NCBI GenBank assembly: GCA_900169235.1
Contig: FWCC01000046.1
Span: 124,001 to 188,000 of the forward strand
Direction: 5' to 3'
Origin: Zarea fungicola
Lineage: Eukaryota > Ascomycota > Sordariomycetes > Hypocreales > Cordycipitaceae
Length of the DNA: 64,000 nucleotides
The first letter of the stretch is position 1; each line of letters starts with the position of its first letter. The position numbers were made by a program, and so were the translations under genes. The notes under the pieces were generated by a model. The model saw only the letters and a program-made list of their open reading frames with translations, ran no database searches and had not been told where the DNA came from. Below are positions 1 through 10,302 of the stretch, one piece after another.

Positions 1-782
1 CTACATGGCTAATTATGTGGGCAAGCCAACAAAGTGAGTTAGTTTTTAAAGTTCAAGTGTTGGTTGCCGATTACAATATCAAACACGTTTGAGATGATTC
101 GACTCCACACCGAGTCCAGATACTGGTTGGCTTCTACTCTCACCTCCGACACCGCATGCCGTGTTCAAATGGCAAGCACAGCAATCACAGCTACTGCGGC
201 AATTATCAGCCCAAATAAGTCTCGTTCTACATCTCGGTATTTGAGTAAAACCCACCTCAGCGTTTACTAGAGAGGGATTCCTTATCATGATTACCCGCAT
301 CGCGGAGCTCGTCGGCAATTGATGAACGTCTAGTTGTAGGGTACCTGTAAACGCGGCGAGTGAGTCTTACGCCAGTCTCAATCACCGATGCTACGCCTAA
401 TTGTAGTTTAATCGCGCTTCCGCAGTGCCCAATTCAGCAAGTATCGGAGATAGGAGACAAGAAGGAACCTGTACCCTTATGGACGACATGAATCACCTCA
501 CCCCTCTTGTGGAATTACCAATCACCACTTCCTCTACCCAGTACAGCGTCACTGATGCCCCCCGCATTTGGTGGGCCTCCGCTCCGTGGCGGGGGAACCG
601 CATCCGACGGAAGGATAGAAGGCCGTGCCCTGAATGGCATCATAGATTGGTCATCTAAGTCGCTCAATATAAAAGAAGTGCCGGCCGCACTATTTGGTGG
701 TTGATTTTAGTGGTGATTTAACAGATTCGTTCTCTGCACTACATAAGCAATCCATTGCCGATAGCAGCCCGACGCCGAAAAA
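1..782. other. Left-edge region without a confident gene
   Basis: No convincing gene is seen. On the minus strand, about 430 down to 180 contains open stretches that could be joined by a GT-AG intron of about 62 nt into a Ser/Arg-rich segment ending in a hydrophobic run (LIIAAVAVIAVLAI, then TGA at about 178). No start codon or upstream exon was found for it, and the next gene on the other strand begins at 783. It may be a decayed or partial gene, or chance. Confidence 0.3.
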
Positions 783-2000
783 ATGTCCGTCGCGAAGCCC
801 GACGATCTCCCCCCCATGCAGTACCGCTTTCTTGGAAAGTCTGGTCTACAAGTTTCCGCCATTTCGCTGGGTGGATGGTTGACCTATGGTGGCCATGTTG
901 ACCGCGGTAAGCACCGAATTCATTTCAACGCTGTGGTAGATGCCAATTGAGTGTGATGATGTTTAAATACTGACTCGTTTGTTCGTTGTGAAGAGGGCAC
1001 CTATGCCTGCATGAAGGCCGCGTACGACACGGGCGTCAACTTTTTCGACTGCGCCGAAGTGTATGCCGGCGGCGAGAGCGAGATTGTCATGGGCGAGGCC
1101 ATCAAAAAGTATGGCTGGAAGAGAAACGACCTCGTCATCTCCACCAAGGTGCGAAATGGATACATCACTTGAGGAAAGAAGGAAAAACAAAAGCATTGTA
1201 CAAAAAGACTGACACTTTGTCGATTCCCGCAGATCTTCTGGGGTAACGCCTTTAGCGACAACAAAGTCAACAACCACGGTCTCTCCCGCAAGCACATCAT
1301 CGAGGGTGTCAACGCCTCCCTGAAGCGCCTCGATCTCGAGTACGTCGACCTCATCTATGCCCACCGCCCCGATCGCCAGACGCCCATGGAGGAGACTGTC
1401 CGCGCCTTCAATCACATCATCAACACGGGCAAGGCCTTTTACTGGGGCACCTCGGAGTGGCGCGCCGACGAGATTGCACAGGCGCACCGCGTCGCCGACC
1501 GCCTCGGCCTCATCGGCCCGGTCATGGAGCAGCCCGCCTACAACATGCTGACCCGCACCAAGGTCGAGGAGGAGTACGCGCTGCTGTACCGCGAGCCCGG
1601 CCTGGGCCTCACCGTCTTCTCGCCCATGAAGCAGGGCATCCTGACGGGCAAGTACAAGGACGGCGTGCCCGCCGACTCGCGCTTCGCGCAGACGCAGGTC
1701 CAGTTCATCGCCGGCTACTGGAAGCGCACCGGCAAGGAGGCGTGGGACGCCATCATCGAGCAGGTCAACAAGCTGCAGCCCATTGCCGACAAGCTGGGAA
1801 TCAAGATGAGCACGCTGGCCCTGGCATGGGTGCTCAAGAACCCGAACGTGAGCTCGGCCATTACTGGCGCCAGCGGTGTCGCGCAGGTGTATGAGAACGC
1901 TTACGCCCTTGGCGCGTTGGACAAACTGACCCCAGAGATCATGGCCGAGATTGATGAGATTCTCAACAACAAGCCTCCTACACTGTCGGAGAGAGAGTAA
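783..2000 (+). CDS. Aldo/keto reductase, Kv-channel beta-subunit type
   Basis: NAD(P)H-dependent oxidoreductase of the AKR superfamily, probably cytosolic, reducing aldehydes or ketones. Exons are 783..906, 994..1148 and 1233..2000, giving 348 aa. Both introns are GT-AG and the frame closes. The TIM-barrel catalytic tetrad can be read as Asp60, Tyr65 ([10 protein letters not shown]), Lys93 (ISTK) and His137 (AHRPD). Kv-beta proteins usually have Asn at the last position (ANRPD), so His here resembles ordinary AKRs. The C-terminal half carries the family's SAITGAS segment before the last helix. AATAAA at 2026 is a candidate polyadenylation signal. The fold assignment is sure; the substrate is unknown, and fungal homologues are often simply called voltage-gated K+ channel beta-like. 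Confidence 0.93.
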
Positions 2001-2450
2001 AAGGAACCAAAAAGGGGAGAACGTGAATAAAATAGTTAAATTGTCCCGGGGTTTATAGCTTTAATTTAAAATTGATATCAATGTACCACTTGAGCAGCTC
2101 TGAATCTGAATGGCTCTCCGTGTGTTAGTGCAGGACCTCTAATACAAGCTGAGTGGTGTTTCCTGATCACCTGATATCCAAGTCGGTCATAAGAATGCAC
2201 GTTGTACAGTCTCCAAGTTAATGGCTGCATTAATGCACACCATACATGAGTTCTCTTCATGGCGAGGCAGATGCGGGGGCTACTGGTCGTTGTAGGACTC
2301 AGCCGTGCAGCCGCCAAAGACTTGGACGGACCGCATCAAGCTACTTCAAAGTCGTGGATTCAACAGTCCTCCTACATAGTTTCATCAAAACAGAACATAA
2401 TTCTCTCTAGAAAACGAAGAATTTCATTTTTACCCAAAACAAGTAACACA
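2001..2450. other. Intergenic, AKR 3' end and nitronate monooxygenase promoter
   Basis: Contains the AKR polyadenylation region (AATAAA at 2026) and the upstream region of the next gene. No coding signal is seen. Confidence 0.6.
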
Positions 2451-4020
2451 ATGGCACCCTCAAAATTGAAAGAGTGGTTTCCCTGGACCACGGCTCCTGT
2501 CATTATTAATGCGCCGATGATTGGCGTCGCTTGTCCAAAACTCGCCTCTGAAGTGACCAAGGCTGGCGGAATCGGTAAGTTTTCGGCCAGAAAAGCAGGA
2601 ATATCATCATACCCCCCTCTTTAATTAATTTTCTTAAACGTTTTTTTTCTGGGTTATTCAACTTAATTTACTCCTCACCTGCATCGTCGAACTCAACCGC
2701 TCAGACACTCACTTACAGGATTCATCTCTTCACTCGTCAACGTCGAACCCAGCTCTGCCGAACTCACCAAAGCCAGCGCCGACCTCGCCGAGGTACGCGA
2801 GCTCCTCGAAAGCCAGGGCAGCAGAGATGACGATGGCAGCCGCCCCGTCCAGGTGGGCATGAGCTGCATCACTGGCCACGCCAGCGTCGCCGCGCACTTC
2901 ACGGACACGGTGCTCCCAGTCATCGCGGCCCGGCGACCGGCCGCGCTATGGCTCTTTGCGCCGGACGCGGACGCCAAGCCCCACGGCGCCATCATCCGCG
3001 CAGTCCGGGCCCTCGGGGACCGTCGCCCGAGGGTCTTTGTGCAAGTGGGCAACGTGGCGGCGGCGAGGGAGGCCGTTGTCGACGGCGCGGATGTGGTGGT
3101 GTGCCAGGGCATCGATGCCGGCGGGCACCAGTTTCGCAAGGGGAGCGGCGTGTTGAGCCTTGTGCCCGAGGTGCGGATGATGCTGGAGGAGGAGTTTGCG
3201 GATCGGGATGTGGCGATTGTTGCGGCCGGGGGGATTGTCAATGGGAAGGGCGTTGCTGCTGCTTTGGCGCTCGGTATGTTTTGTTTCCCCTCTATGATAA
3301 AATTGTGTTGATGTGGCGGGCAAGACGGCTGTTTGTCTTTGACAAGTACATTCTCCTAATTCTTATACTGTCAGGCGCTGACGGCGTTGTCATGGGCACA
3401 CGGGTGAGTTATAATACTGGCTAAATTTGATCTCAAAGGACGAGCGCGTGCTAACATGAATAGTTTACCGTGGCCGATGAGTCTATATATCCCGATTTCC
3501 GCAAGCAGCAAGTTTTAAAGACTAGAGACGGTGGCTCGTCTACATTCAAGTACGTCACGAATACTGGCTTGAAATATGCATAATCACATGCAATACCGGT
3601 GTGTGCTAACGACACGGGCACCGGAGCAGGTCACCATTCAATGACCAGATCAACAACAGCAAGCTCTGGGGTCCCCTGTATGACGGCCGAACTCTCATTT
3701 CGGAGATTCATGAACAGTTCCTGGCAGGTGCCACGGTGGAAGAATGCCAGGTGGCGCTGAAGCAAGTGTCGTCACCCGAGGAGGCGGCGAAGCTGATTAA
3801 CACATGGGCGTAAGCAAAGCCTCTATATCTCAACCTATTACTCCGTACTATCCTGTGAATGAACGCTTATGCAAGTCGAACATGGCTGACTTTTCTTGTT
3901 TTTTTTTTCAGAGGTACTGGAGTCGGTCTAGTCAGATCTGGTGGCCCAGCTGGCAAGATTGTCCAAGACCTTCGTCGTGAGACAAAGTTGACGATTGAGT
4001 CTCTGGCAGGCCTAGTGTAA
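2451..4020 (+). CDS. Nitronate monooxygenase (2-nitropropane dioxygenase family)
   Basis: FMN-dependent enzyme oxidising alkyl nitronates such as propionate-3-nitronate to carbonyl compounds and nitrite, a detoxification role. Six exons: 2451..2574, 2719..3273, 3375..3403, 3464..3549, 3630..3809 and 3912..4020, coding 360 aa. All introns are GT-AG and the frame closes. Family landmarks are the N-terminal APMIGVA segment, QGIDAGGHQ with the putative catalytic His, and the FMN phosphate-binding end AAGGIVNGKG...LGADGVVMGTRF, which is split across introns. Exon 3 is only 29 nt and codes the conserved ADGVVMGTR strand. Family length is about 350-380 aa, so the model is complete. The gene converges on the SCP2 gene. 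Confidence 0.92.
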
Positions 4021-4350
4021 GCTTCACCGACATTGACAGGCTGCATACCAGATTGTGCTACAAAGCCCATAATTGGAACTGAATGCATGCAAACGAAGAA
4101 TGAAGAAAATTGTCAGGAAGAATTTCCAAAAGTCTATTGTGATTTCCTCCCAAGTAAGAATAATACGGCAAGAAAATGCTCTATGGTACAAAGAAACGAC
4201 CCTTGTGATCTCTCTCATATGTTTTTGAGATCAGCTAGCCCGCTAGATTTTTTCTTCTGTCGACATTCTCGGCATCTCAGACATTAGGGATATAGAGAAA
4301 GGACATTAAGCGTGAACAAATGATTGACGAAGGAAAATTCCATAAATCAT
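4021..4350. other. Convergent intergenic region
   Basis: The shared 3' region between the nitronate monooxygenase (+) and SCP2 (-) genes. Short open frames here show no family features. Confidence 0.6.
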
Positions 4351-4899
4351 TTACAGCTTGGCCTTGCTCTGAGCCTTCTTCAGGATAGGCTCCATCTTGC
4401 TGGCCTTCATGACGTCGCCCTTGATCTTGAGCTTGCCGGACATGAAGAGGCGCTGCGCGTTGGCCTTGCCGGCGGCGAGCTCACCAAAGTCCTTGTCGGA
4501 GAGGGCGAGGGTGACGGTGGGCTTCTCGCCGAGGCCCTTGGAGACCTTGCCCTCCTTCTTGAGGTCGAGGTTCCAGCTTTCGGTCTCGCCAGCGGGGTTC
4601 TTGAGGGTAAAGGCGAAGACGGCACCGCCCTGCTTGACGGCGTCGGCGCGGTCGGCGTCGTTGGCCAGGGCCGCGTTGATCTGGTCAAAGGCGACGGAGG
4701 CGGGGAACTTGGCTGTTGAGACGAGGCGAGTTAGTTGGATTTGCTTCTCCATTTTCCCCTGCTTTCTTTTCCGTTCTTGTCATTTGCAATGGGAATTGTT
4801 CACGGGAGAGGTGTCCCGTTCCAGCTTTTGGCAAAACGGAGCTCTCAACATAGAAAGCAGGTAGCTGGGGAGATATGACATACCGTCAGCGACAGACAT
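4351..4899 (-). CDS. SCP2 sterol-carrier-domain protein with peroxisomal PTS1
   Basis: Small non-specific lipid-transfer protein, a Pox18-like SCP2 domain, expected to bind fatty acyl-CoAs or sterols in the peroxisome. Exons on the minus strand are 4899..4884 (16 nt, MSVAD plus one base) and 4712..4351, giving 125 aa. The 171-nt intron starts GTATGT. The SCP2 core is visible (FTLKNPAGETESWNLDLKK, then DKDFGELAAGKANAQRLFMSGKLKIKGD). The C-terminus is AKL, a PTS1 variant. Start choice: the open frame starting MEKQ at 4752 lies inside the intron and lacks the normal MSVADAKFPAS start. Three CCTCGG/CCGAGG hexamers upstream suggest fatty-acid control. Confidence 0.93.
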
Positions 4900-6091
4900 T
4901 GTGATGGATTTGTGTTGGGGGGGTATCTAGAAAGAAGATGAAAATGGAAATTGGTCTTGCGTATGAGATGATGTATAGAGGGAAGAAAAAGAAGGGCGGT
5001 GGAGGGGTGTTTGTGAGCTTTATGAAATGCGACAAGCGGCGACGGGGGAACAGGGAAAGTACTTTTTCTGGCCTGCTCGGTCGGAGTGTCATGACATGCA
5101 TGTGATGGTAGCCTCGGCCGTCCAGCACCCAACCAGCCATTATTGCTGACTCTGGGAGGGGCTCTTTGCGCGATGTGCTGGTACCAGTAAGTTGGCCCAG
5201 TGGCCTAATAAATTGGGTGATACAGGGGGTTGGGCGTACTGCATGCAGCGTAGGAACCCCAACTTTACAGCACTGCAAGGCTCTCATTTCCCTGAACAGA
5301 GGCTGGAAGGAACCTTGTTCCCCACAGAAGCGCTCCCCCTCACTTTCTAGCGCTGTCCCGTCTTCTGTGTCAATTTTCCAGCCAATCAGCGTCCAAATCG
5401 ACCTTGAGCCTCCTCGGTAACCGTCAGGCTTGGGTTCCTGCTTCGGCAATGCCACAAGCATCTCTTCCCCAGCTGGCCCAATAGTCTGGGGATGGGATAC
5501 AGGCTAATATTCGGCAAATACTTGATTACTCTGCAGATGTCCCAGTAAGAAACAGGCAGGTCCACTATACTCTTCAGGTTTAAAATAGGTGCTTGATTCC
5601 AGTTGCATCGAATTCACAACGGCCATAATGAGTACAAATTACGCTGTCCTGTAAAAATGGCCCTTACCATATAGCCCGGTTTTGTGCCATATCTGACAAG
5701 CAAAACACTCATCTACGGAGTAACCACCGAGGCAATCCGTGTAACTGTTAGTAGACGGTTACGCCTCCTGGACGGCCTGCCGTCAGCTATCCCGTTTCCA
5801 TGATTAGCTCAACAAGGCACGTCATTGCGCCGATTTGGGGCCCCCAGCATCGCACTCGACCAACTGCATTAAATAACGGCATCGCTGGCACGGGTGCCGC
5901 GCCTGATCTGATCTGTTTTCGGACGGGGTTGTCTATTTACCGCCCTCTCTCTAACCGCAATTTACAGTCTTTATGTCTTACTATTGTACAATTATCCCAC
6001 AAATGTTTCTATCCTCTTTTGACCTCCGGACCACGATCCCGATTGTTGCTCCGTGGCCCGTTTTGACCTACTTCTGTATGTGAATGCAATG
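4900..6091. other. Upstream region of the SCP2 gene
   Basis: About 1.2 kb without a supported gene. It holds the SCP2 promoter with three CCTCGG-type hexamers (listed separately) and the 3' flank of the LETM1 gene. A 191-codon minus-strand open frame (4886-5461) overlaps the SCP2 first exon and has no recognisable domain; I treat it as spurious. Confidence 0.6.
5112..5732. promoter_or_regulatory. CCTCGG hexamers upstream of SCP2 (candidate FarA/FarB sites)
   Basis: CCTCGG occurs at 5112-5117 and 5412-5417, and its complement CCGAGG at 5727-5732. CCTCGG is the known core recognised by the fatty-acid regulators FarA/FarB upstream of beta-oxidation and peroxisomal genes in Aspergillus. The link here is inferred from the motif and from the PTS1-bearing product. 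Confidence 0.45.
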
Positions 6092-7230
6092 TTATAGATG
6101 CCATTCCGGAACAGCAAAGTCGCGGGTTTGGGGCCAATGCTCTTGTCTGTGAAATTTCGTTAGCCTCCACTCTTTCTTCATCACAGTGTAGTGTTTTTTT
6201 CAACATACCTTGTCATCAACAATGTAGTCATCCGCCTCCGTCGCTCCGTCAGATCCTCTGCGGCCGTCAAACGCAGCCAATCCCCCAACCACATCCTCAT
6301 ATCAGACTCGCTCTTGCCCAGCACATCAATCCCACGCTCCATGCACGCAATCCGCAGCTCGTCCGTCTCCAAGCCCGACGGCCCGCCGTCCTCGACAAGA
6401 TTCCTATCATCACCCTCCAGAAATGCCATGCGCAGGTTCCCCTTGACGCGCCACATGCCCGGCGGCATGAACCCCAGGCGATCCCACATGGCGCCCGACA
6501 GATGCAGGCTGCGCAGGACGTGCCTGCGCGCCACGCCCTGGGTCACGCGCGGGCTCAGCACGCCGTGCGGGTGCACGGCCTCGAGTGCCCGAAAGGCCTC
6601 CCGGCGGCGGAGCTCGGCCTGCTCGGCGCCGTTGCGCAGCTGCCGCGGGATGCGGCACACGTAGGGCACCACGCCGTCCACGTAGAGCACCACCAGCGCC
6701 GTAAACTCGCCAATGACGAGAAGCATCAGCCCGAAGAACGGCAGGCGGAGCATGTCGTGCCGCACGCGCCACAGGAGCACCCAGTCGGCGCGCGAAAAGG
6801 TCTTGGGCACGTCGTAGGGGCGCCATATCGACGGTCGGTCGCCGGACGGTGTGCGGGCCAGCTTCTCGCGCAGCAGGCGGCGGTTGGCAAAGACGGCCTT
6901 GAGACCGTCCTTGTAGAACTTAAGATAGCTCTTGCCGACGTTGAAGTAGTAGGCCGGCGCCGAGCTGTAGGCGGAGCGCTCAGGTACTTCGAGGGCAGGA
7001 GGACGCGTAGAGGCCGGTGGATTGAGGAGGGGGCTCCTGCTTGGCTTGCTGCGCGTCTCAGCAGGCGGTGATGTGTGGTGCACGGCACGTATCTGGGAGT
7101 GGTGGTGGTTGTTGCCGATGGTCATTCTGGTCGTGAGGCCCACGTGGCTAGGTAGCATCGTAAACCTGGGATACAGGGATAATGCGCCGGGCGCATGAGC
7201 CCGGCAACGCCATGCAAGGCTGGAGCTCAT
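6092..7230 (-). CDS. LETM1-domain mitochondrial inner-membrane protein
   Basis: Member of the LETM1/Mdm38/Ylh47 group, which acts at the mitochondrial inner membrane in K+/H+ homeostasis and ribosome binding. Exons are 7230..6209 and 6146..6092, giving 358 aa. The first in-frame ATG is 7230; the frame is open further upstream but without an ATG. The Arg-rich, acid-poor N-terminus (about 70 residues) looks like a mitochondrial presequence. One hydrophobic segment lies at about residues 162-184 (LPFFGLMLLVIGEFTALVVL), followed by the LETM1 ribosome-binding-like region ending ELRIACMERGI...WLGDWLRL. A 62-nt intron (GTATGT...CACAG) precedes a short last exon ending RDFAVPEWHL; without splicing, translation would end YVEKNTTL. 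I prefer the spliced end. Confidence 0.87.
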
Positions 7231-8269
7231 TGCAAGATCGATAGCTCGCCTGGCTGCCGTATGTTGATGGAGAGGGCTGTCGTGCGAAGCAGATATTCCA
7301 AGTGTCAATCGACAGTTGGAGAAAACGGGCCCCACTCATCTTTTTTGTCCCAGGCACCAAGTTGCTCCAGCCATGTTAAGACCATTGAACGCCAACGAGA
7401 AAAGATTATTTGAGTTTATAATAGCTACAAAGCTCAGAGACATTAAATTTAAAAATTGTAACTTATAATCTGCGGCCAATGACTGATTTTCGCCAAAAAG
7501 AGGATAATATCTTCTGTAAAGCACTGTGTTATCCGCTACACGTAAATTAGTTATCAATTTTCATGGGATGCAGGCATCTATTCTCCCTTTTCTTACGGCC
7601 CTGGGCAGGACACTTACCTGACGGCGCCAGCGCTCAGAGTAATCAGGAGCACTCGACTTAACGGGTCGTCCTGGAGCACTGCCAGAACTCTTTCACGTTG
7701 AGAAACAGAGAGATCTCCGTCGACTCAAACAAAGAGGATACCCTTCGCTTTAAGTAACTGCCCTAAGAGGTCCAAACTTCTTTCCAGAATGAGAATATAA
7801 TGCTACTTCCTTTATGGGTAGCTCGTCGCGTGTCGTGCTTTTGATGGATACTCTCAACTCACCTCTTCGCTTGAGTCACCTGCGCTTTTTGACTGCGTCC
7901 AACACCTGCCTGCTAACTAACTTATAGTTAACTCATTGTTTGGCCAGCCCTGCCAACTGAGCCTTGTCAACTCCAACTAATAAATACTAGGTAGCGACTG
8001 AACTTCGCCCAAACTAACCAGGGACGAAGTAACTGAACATAGATGAACCAGCAACATTGCGCCGTATTTAGTTTCACGTCCTGCATCCTTCCAGCGCCGC
8101 ACTTGCTTAGTATTCTGTCAATTATCAGTGCTTCAATATATATAATTATTAATGTAGCCTTTCGTTCTATTATATTGCCTGTATCTCCCGACCTTCGCTT
8201 TAACTGGTCAGTTACGTCACTGACTAACAACCAGTCGGAGTACCCCGTCCTACCTCGCTGGTCCATTCC
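7231..8269. other. Intergenic, partly AT-rich
   Basis: Lies between two minus-strand genes. It has AT-rich stretches (about 7400-7560 and 7780-8170). No gene, RNA or clear repeat was recognised. Confidence 0.55.
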
Positions 8270-9074
8270 TCAGCAGTATTTGACAATAATGGCCGCAAGC
8301 TTCTCTGGCATGCTCAAGCTCGGGAAATGTCCAGAGGGCAATACCTCCTCATGGATATTCAGGCCATTACTACGCATCCCATGAATCATGCCTTGCTGAG
8401 CGACGAATGGAAACGCCATGTCCTTTTCGCAAGAGACAAAGACAGTATCAATCTCCATGTACGAGAAGCTCTTGGGCTCGTAAAACGAGACCGCCTTAGG
8501 GTGTTTTACGAGTAGTTTGAGCCACTTGGCTTGCTCCTCCTTGGACAGATCCGGATAGAACATGGCGCCAATGTCGTGGTTGTGATTCAGCACCTTGTAA
8601 TCGCCCTTGGTAGTGTTAGCAGCAACCACACAACGCATTCGCGTTTGCACACCATACCTTGTATACTGCCCACCCCTGGCCATCCTCAGGCAGAGGGGCG
8701 GTGCCGTCCAGAGTCATACCGGGTCCAAGGAGGAAACCAGCAATGCAAATGTGGGTGCGGATGCCTCCTCGCAGACCCTGTGCCTTCCTCGTGTTCAGAC
8801 CAAGTCCGGTAAACGCCTCGGTGGACACGAGGCCGCCGTAGGAGTGAGATACTGCCACAATCTCATGGCCTTTGTCCGCCAGATCTTTCGCAGTTTCCGC
8901 GAAAAGCATAATATCCGCCTCTGCGGGGTTTTCTGGCGTCGGCTCTAGACCTGACGGCAGGTCAGGCGCCACAACGGTATAGCCTTTGGCCTTAAGCAGA
9001 TCAAGGAAATTTTGATAATGTACCGCCTCGTGCCATGCGCCGTGCACAAAAAGAATAACCGATTTTGTAGTCAT
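8270..9074 (-). CDS. Alpha/beta hydrolase (AB hydrolase 6-type esterase)
   Basis: Probable cytosolic esterase related to small plant and bacterial methylesterase-like hydrolases; no signal peptide is visible. Exons are 9074..8658 and 8605..8270, separated by a 52-nt GT-AG intron, giving 250 aa. The oxyanion motif HGAW is at residues 11-14. The nucleophile elbow is SHSYGG with Ser78; the usual first Gly of GxSxG is replaced by Ser76. Candidate catalytic His232 is in SGHFPS near the C-terminus. The full core domain is present and the length is normal for the family. A TATATATA run lies about 160 bp upstream. The substrate cannot be told from sequence. Confidence 0.88.
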
Positions 9075-10302
9075 GTTATTGATAGAATAAAAGATTTGTA
9101 GGAATAGGAAAGTTGAAGATGGTAGACACTGTCTTGAGTTTGCCTAAAGCTTGACCGTGTTGGTATGGGAGTGAATGGATGCAAGTGAGGAAGATGAAGT
9201 GTTCAACTTGGTGGGTGGAAACAGCGCCATCTATATATAACTAATACAACCTAAATTAGGCTACTATGCTTTCCATATTCGATAATAACATTTGCCTTTG
9301 AATATCATTGGCCAAGTCAGTCGTGCCCTCCCATGAAACAGTAGGAGATGTCGGTCTTTGCCCGAGATGGTTCTAACAATGAGGCTCAATAGCGACGGGG
9401 CTGACGCCTCTTCTGCAGCAAATAGCAGCTACGGCAGTCCCGCTTATGAGTGTGCTTAATCCCGAGACTTGTTCATCAAACAGTCTTACACGGCTTTCGA
9501 CAGCCTGCCAGCCAATGCTGGTGGTGATTCTGAGGGTTCCCGACGACACGGAAACAAATTTCGAGTTGGCAAGGAGAAGAACGAGTAAGGTGATTTCTTA
9601 AGTAACACAAGTACACAAGAGCCAACTCCTGGTATACTTAATGCAGTTGCTGACTTTTATCTGCCGATCCGTCGGTCGGCCGACTTTGTACGTACTATCG
9701 ACTAGTTAGTTCGTAGTTACGGGGATCAATTCCGGGTGTGGTGATCAATACAACCAGCAATAGTTAGATTGTTTGAAGAGAGACTCCACTGTTCCACGCC
9801 ATCGGATATTTAAAGGCAACCGTTCGCGACGATTTTGGTTGTCATTTTGACGATTACTGTGGATACGGAGGTCGAGCTGAACAAAAAGCTGGCAGGCAAC
9901 TCACGCGTCAGCGAATCATACAACTAAAACAACTTCAAAGCCCGCATTCTCAATTTCGGAAGATAATTTGAGTTGAGGAATAATAATCAAGAATAAGGAT
10001 ATCAGCCGTTATAATGATTTGTGACAGCGACAGCGCGGAGATGTCTGTTGGAGGGCACAACATCTGGCAGTTAAGGCTGCTGCTCTCGAGTTCAATATAG
10101 CTGGATGAAGCGAAAATTCTCGCAGCGATATAAACTGAGCTTCCCATATAATATCCGGCGCCTCCGCGTAGGCGTGCTGAATATATCGCTCTCACTGTTA
10201 TTACATGCAGCAATAAATATAAGTTGAAGTCTTTCGTGTTATCCTAACTAATGCACTCTATTGCTGTCAGTGGTGCTAGTAGCCGCCACATGTGAGGAGA
10301 TA
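9075..10302. other. Intergenic region
   Basis: Promoter side of the alpha/beta hydrolase gene and 3' flank of the DFR-like gene. A 42-codon plus-strand open stretch (about 9464-9591) ends at a GTAAGG donor-like site but has no start or partner exons. A GTCGGCCGAC palindrome is at 9675-9684. Nothing else is supported. Confidence 0.5.
9232..9239 (-). promoter_or_regulatory. TATA-like box of the alpha/beta hydrolase gene
   Basis: A TATATATA run sits about 158 bp upstream of the start codon at 9074, a plausible distance for a fungal core promoter. Assigned by motif and position only. Confidence 0.4.

Noticed and set aside
4886..5461. 191-codon minus-strand open frame upstream of SCP2
   Set aside because: Overlaps the SCP2 first exon and leader, has homopolymer-derived Pro/Phe runs and no domain.
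9464..9591. 42-codon plus-strand open stretch ending at a donor-like GTAAGG
   Set aside because: Too short, preceded by a stop, and no start or partner exon was found.
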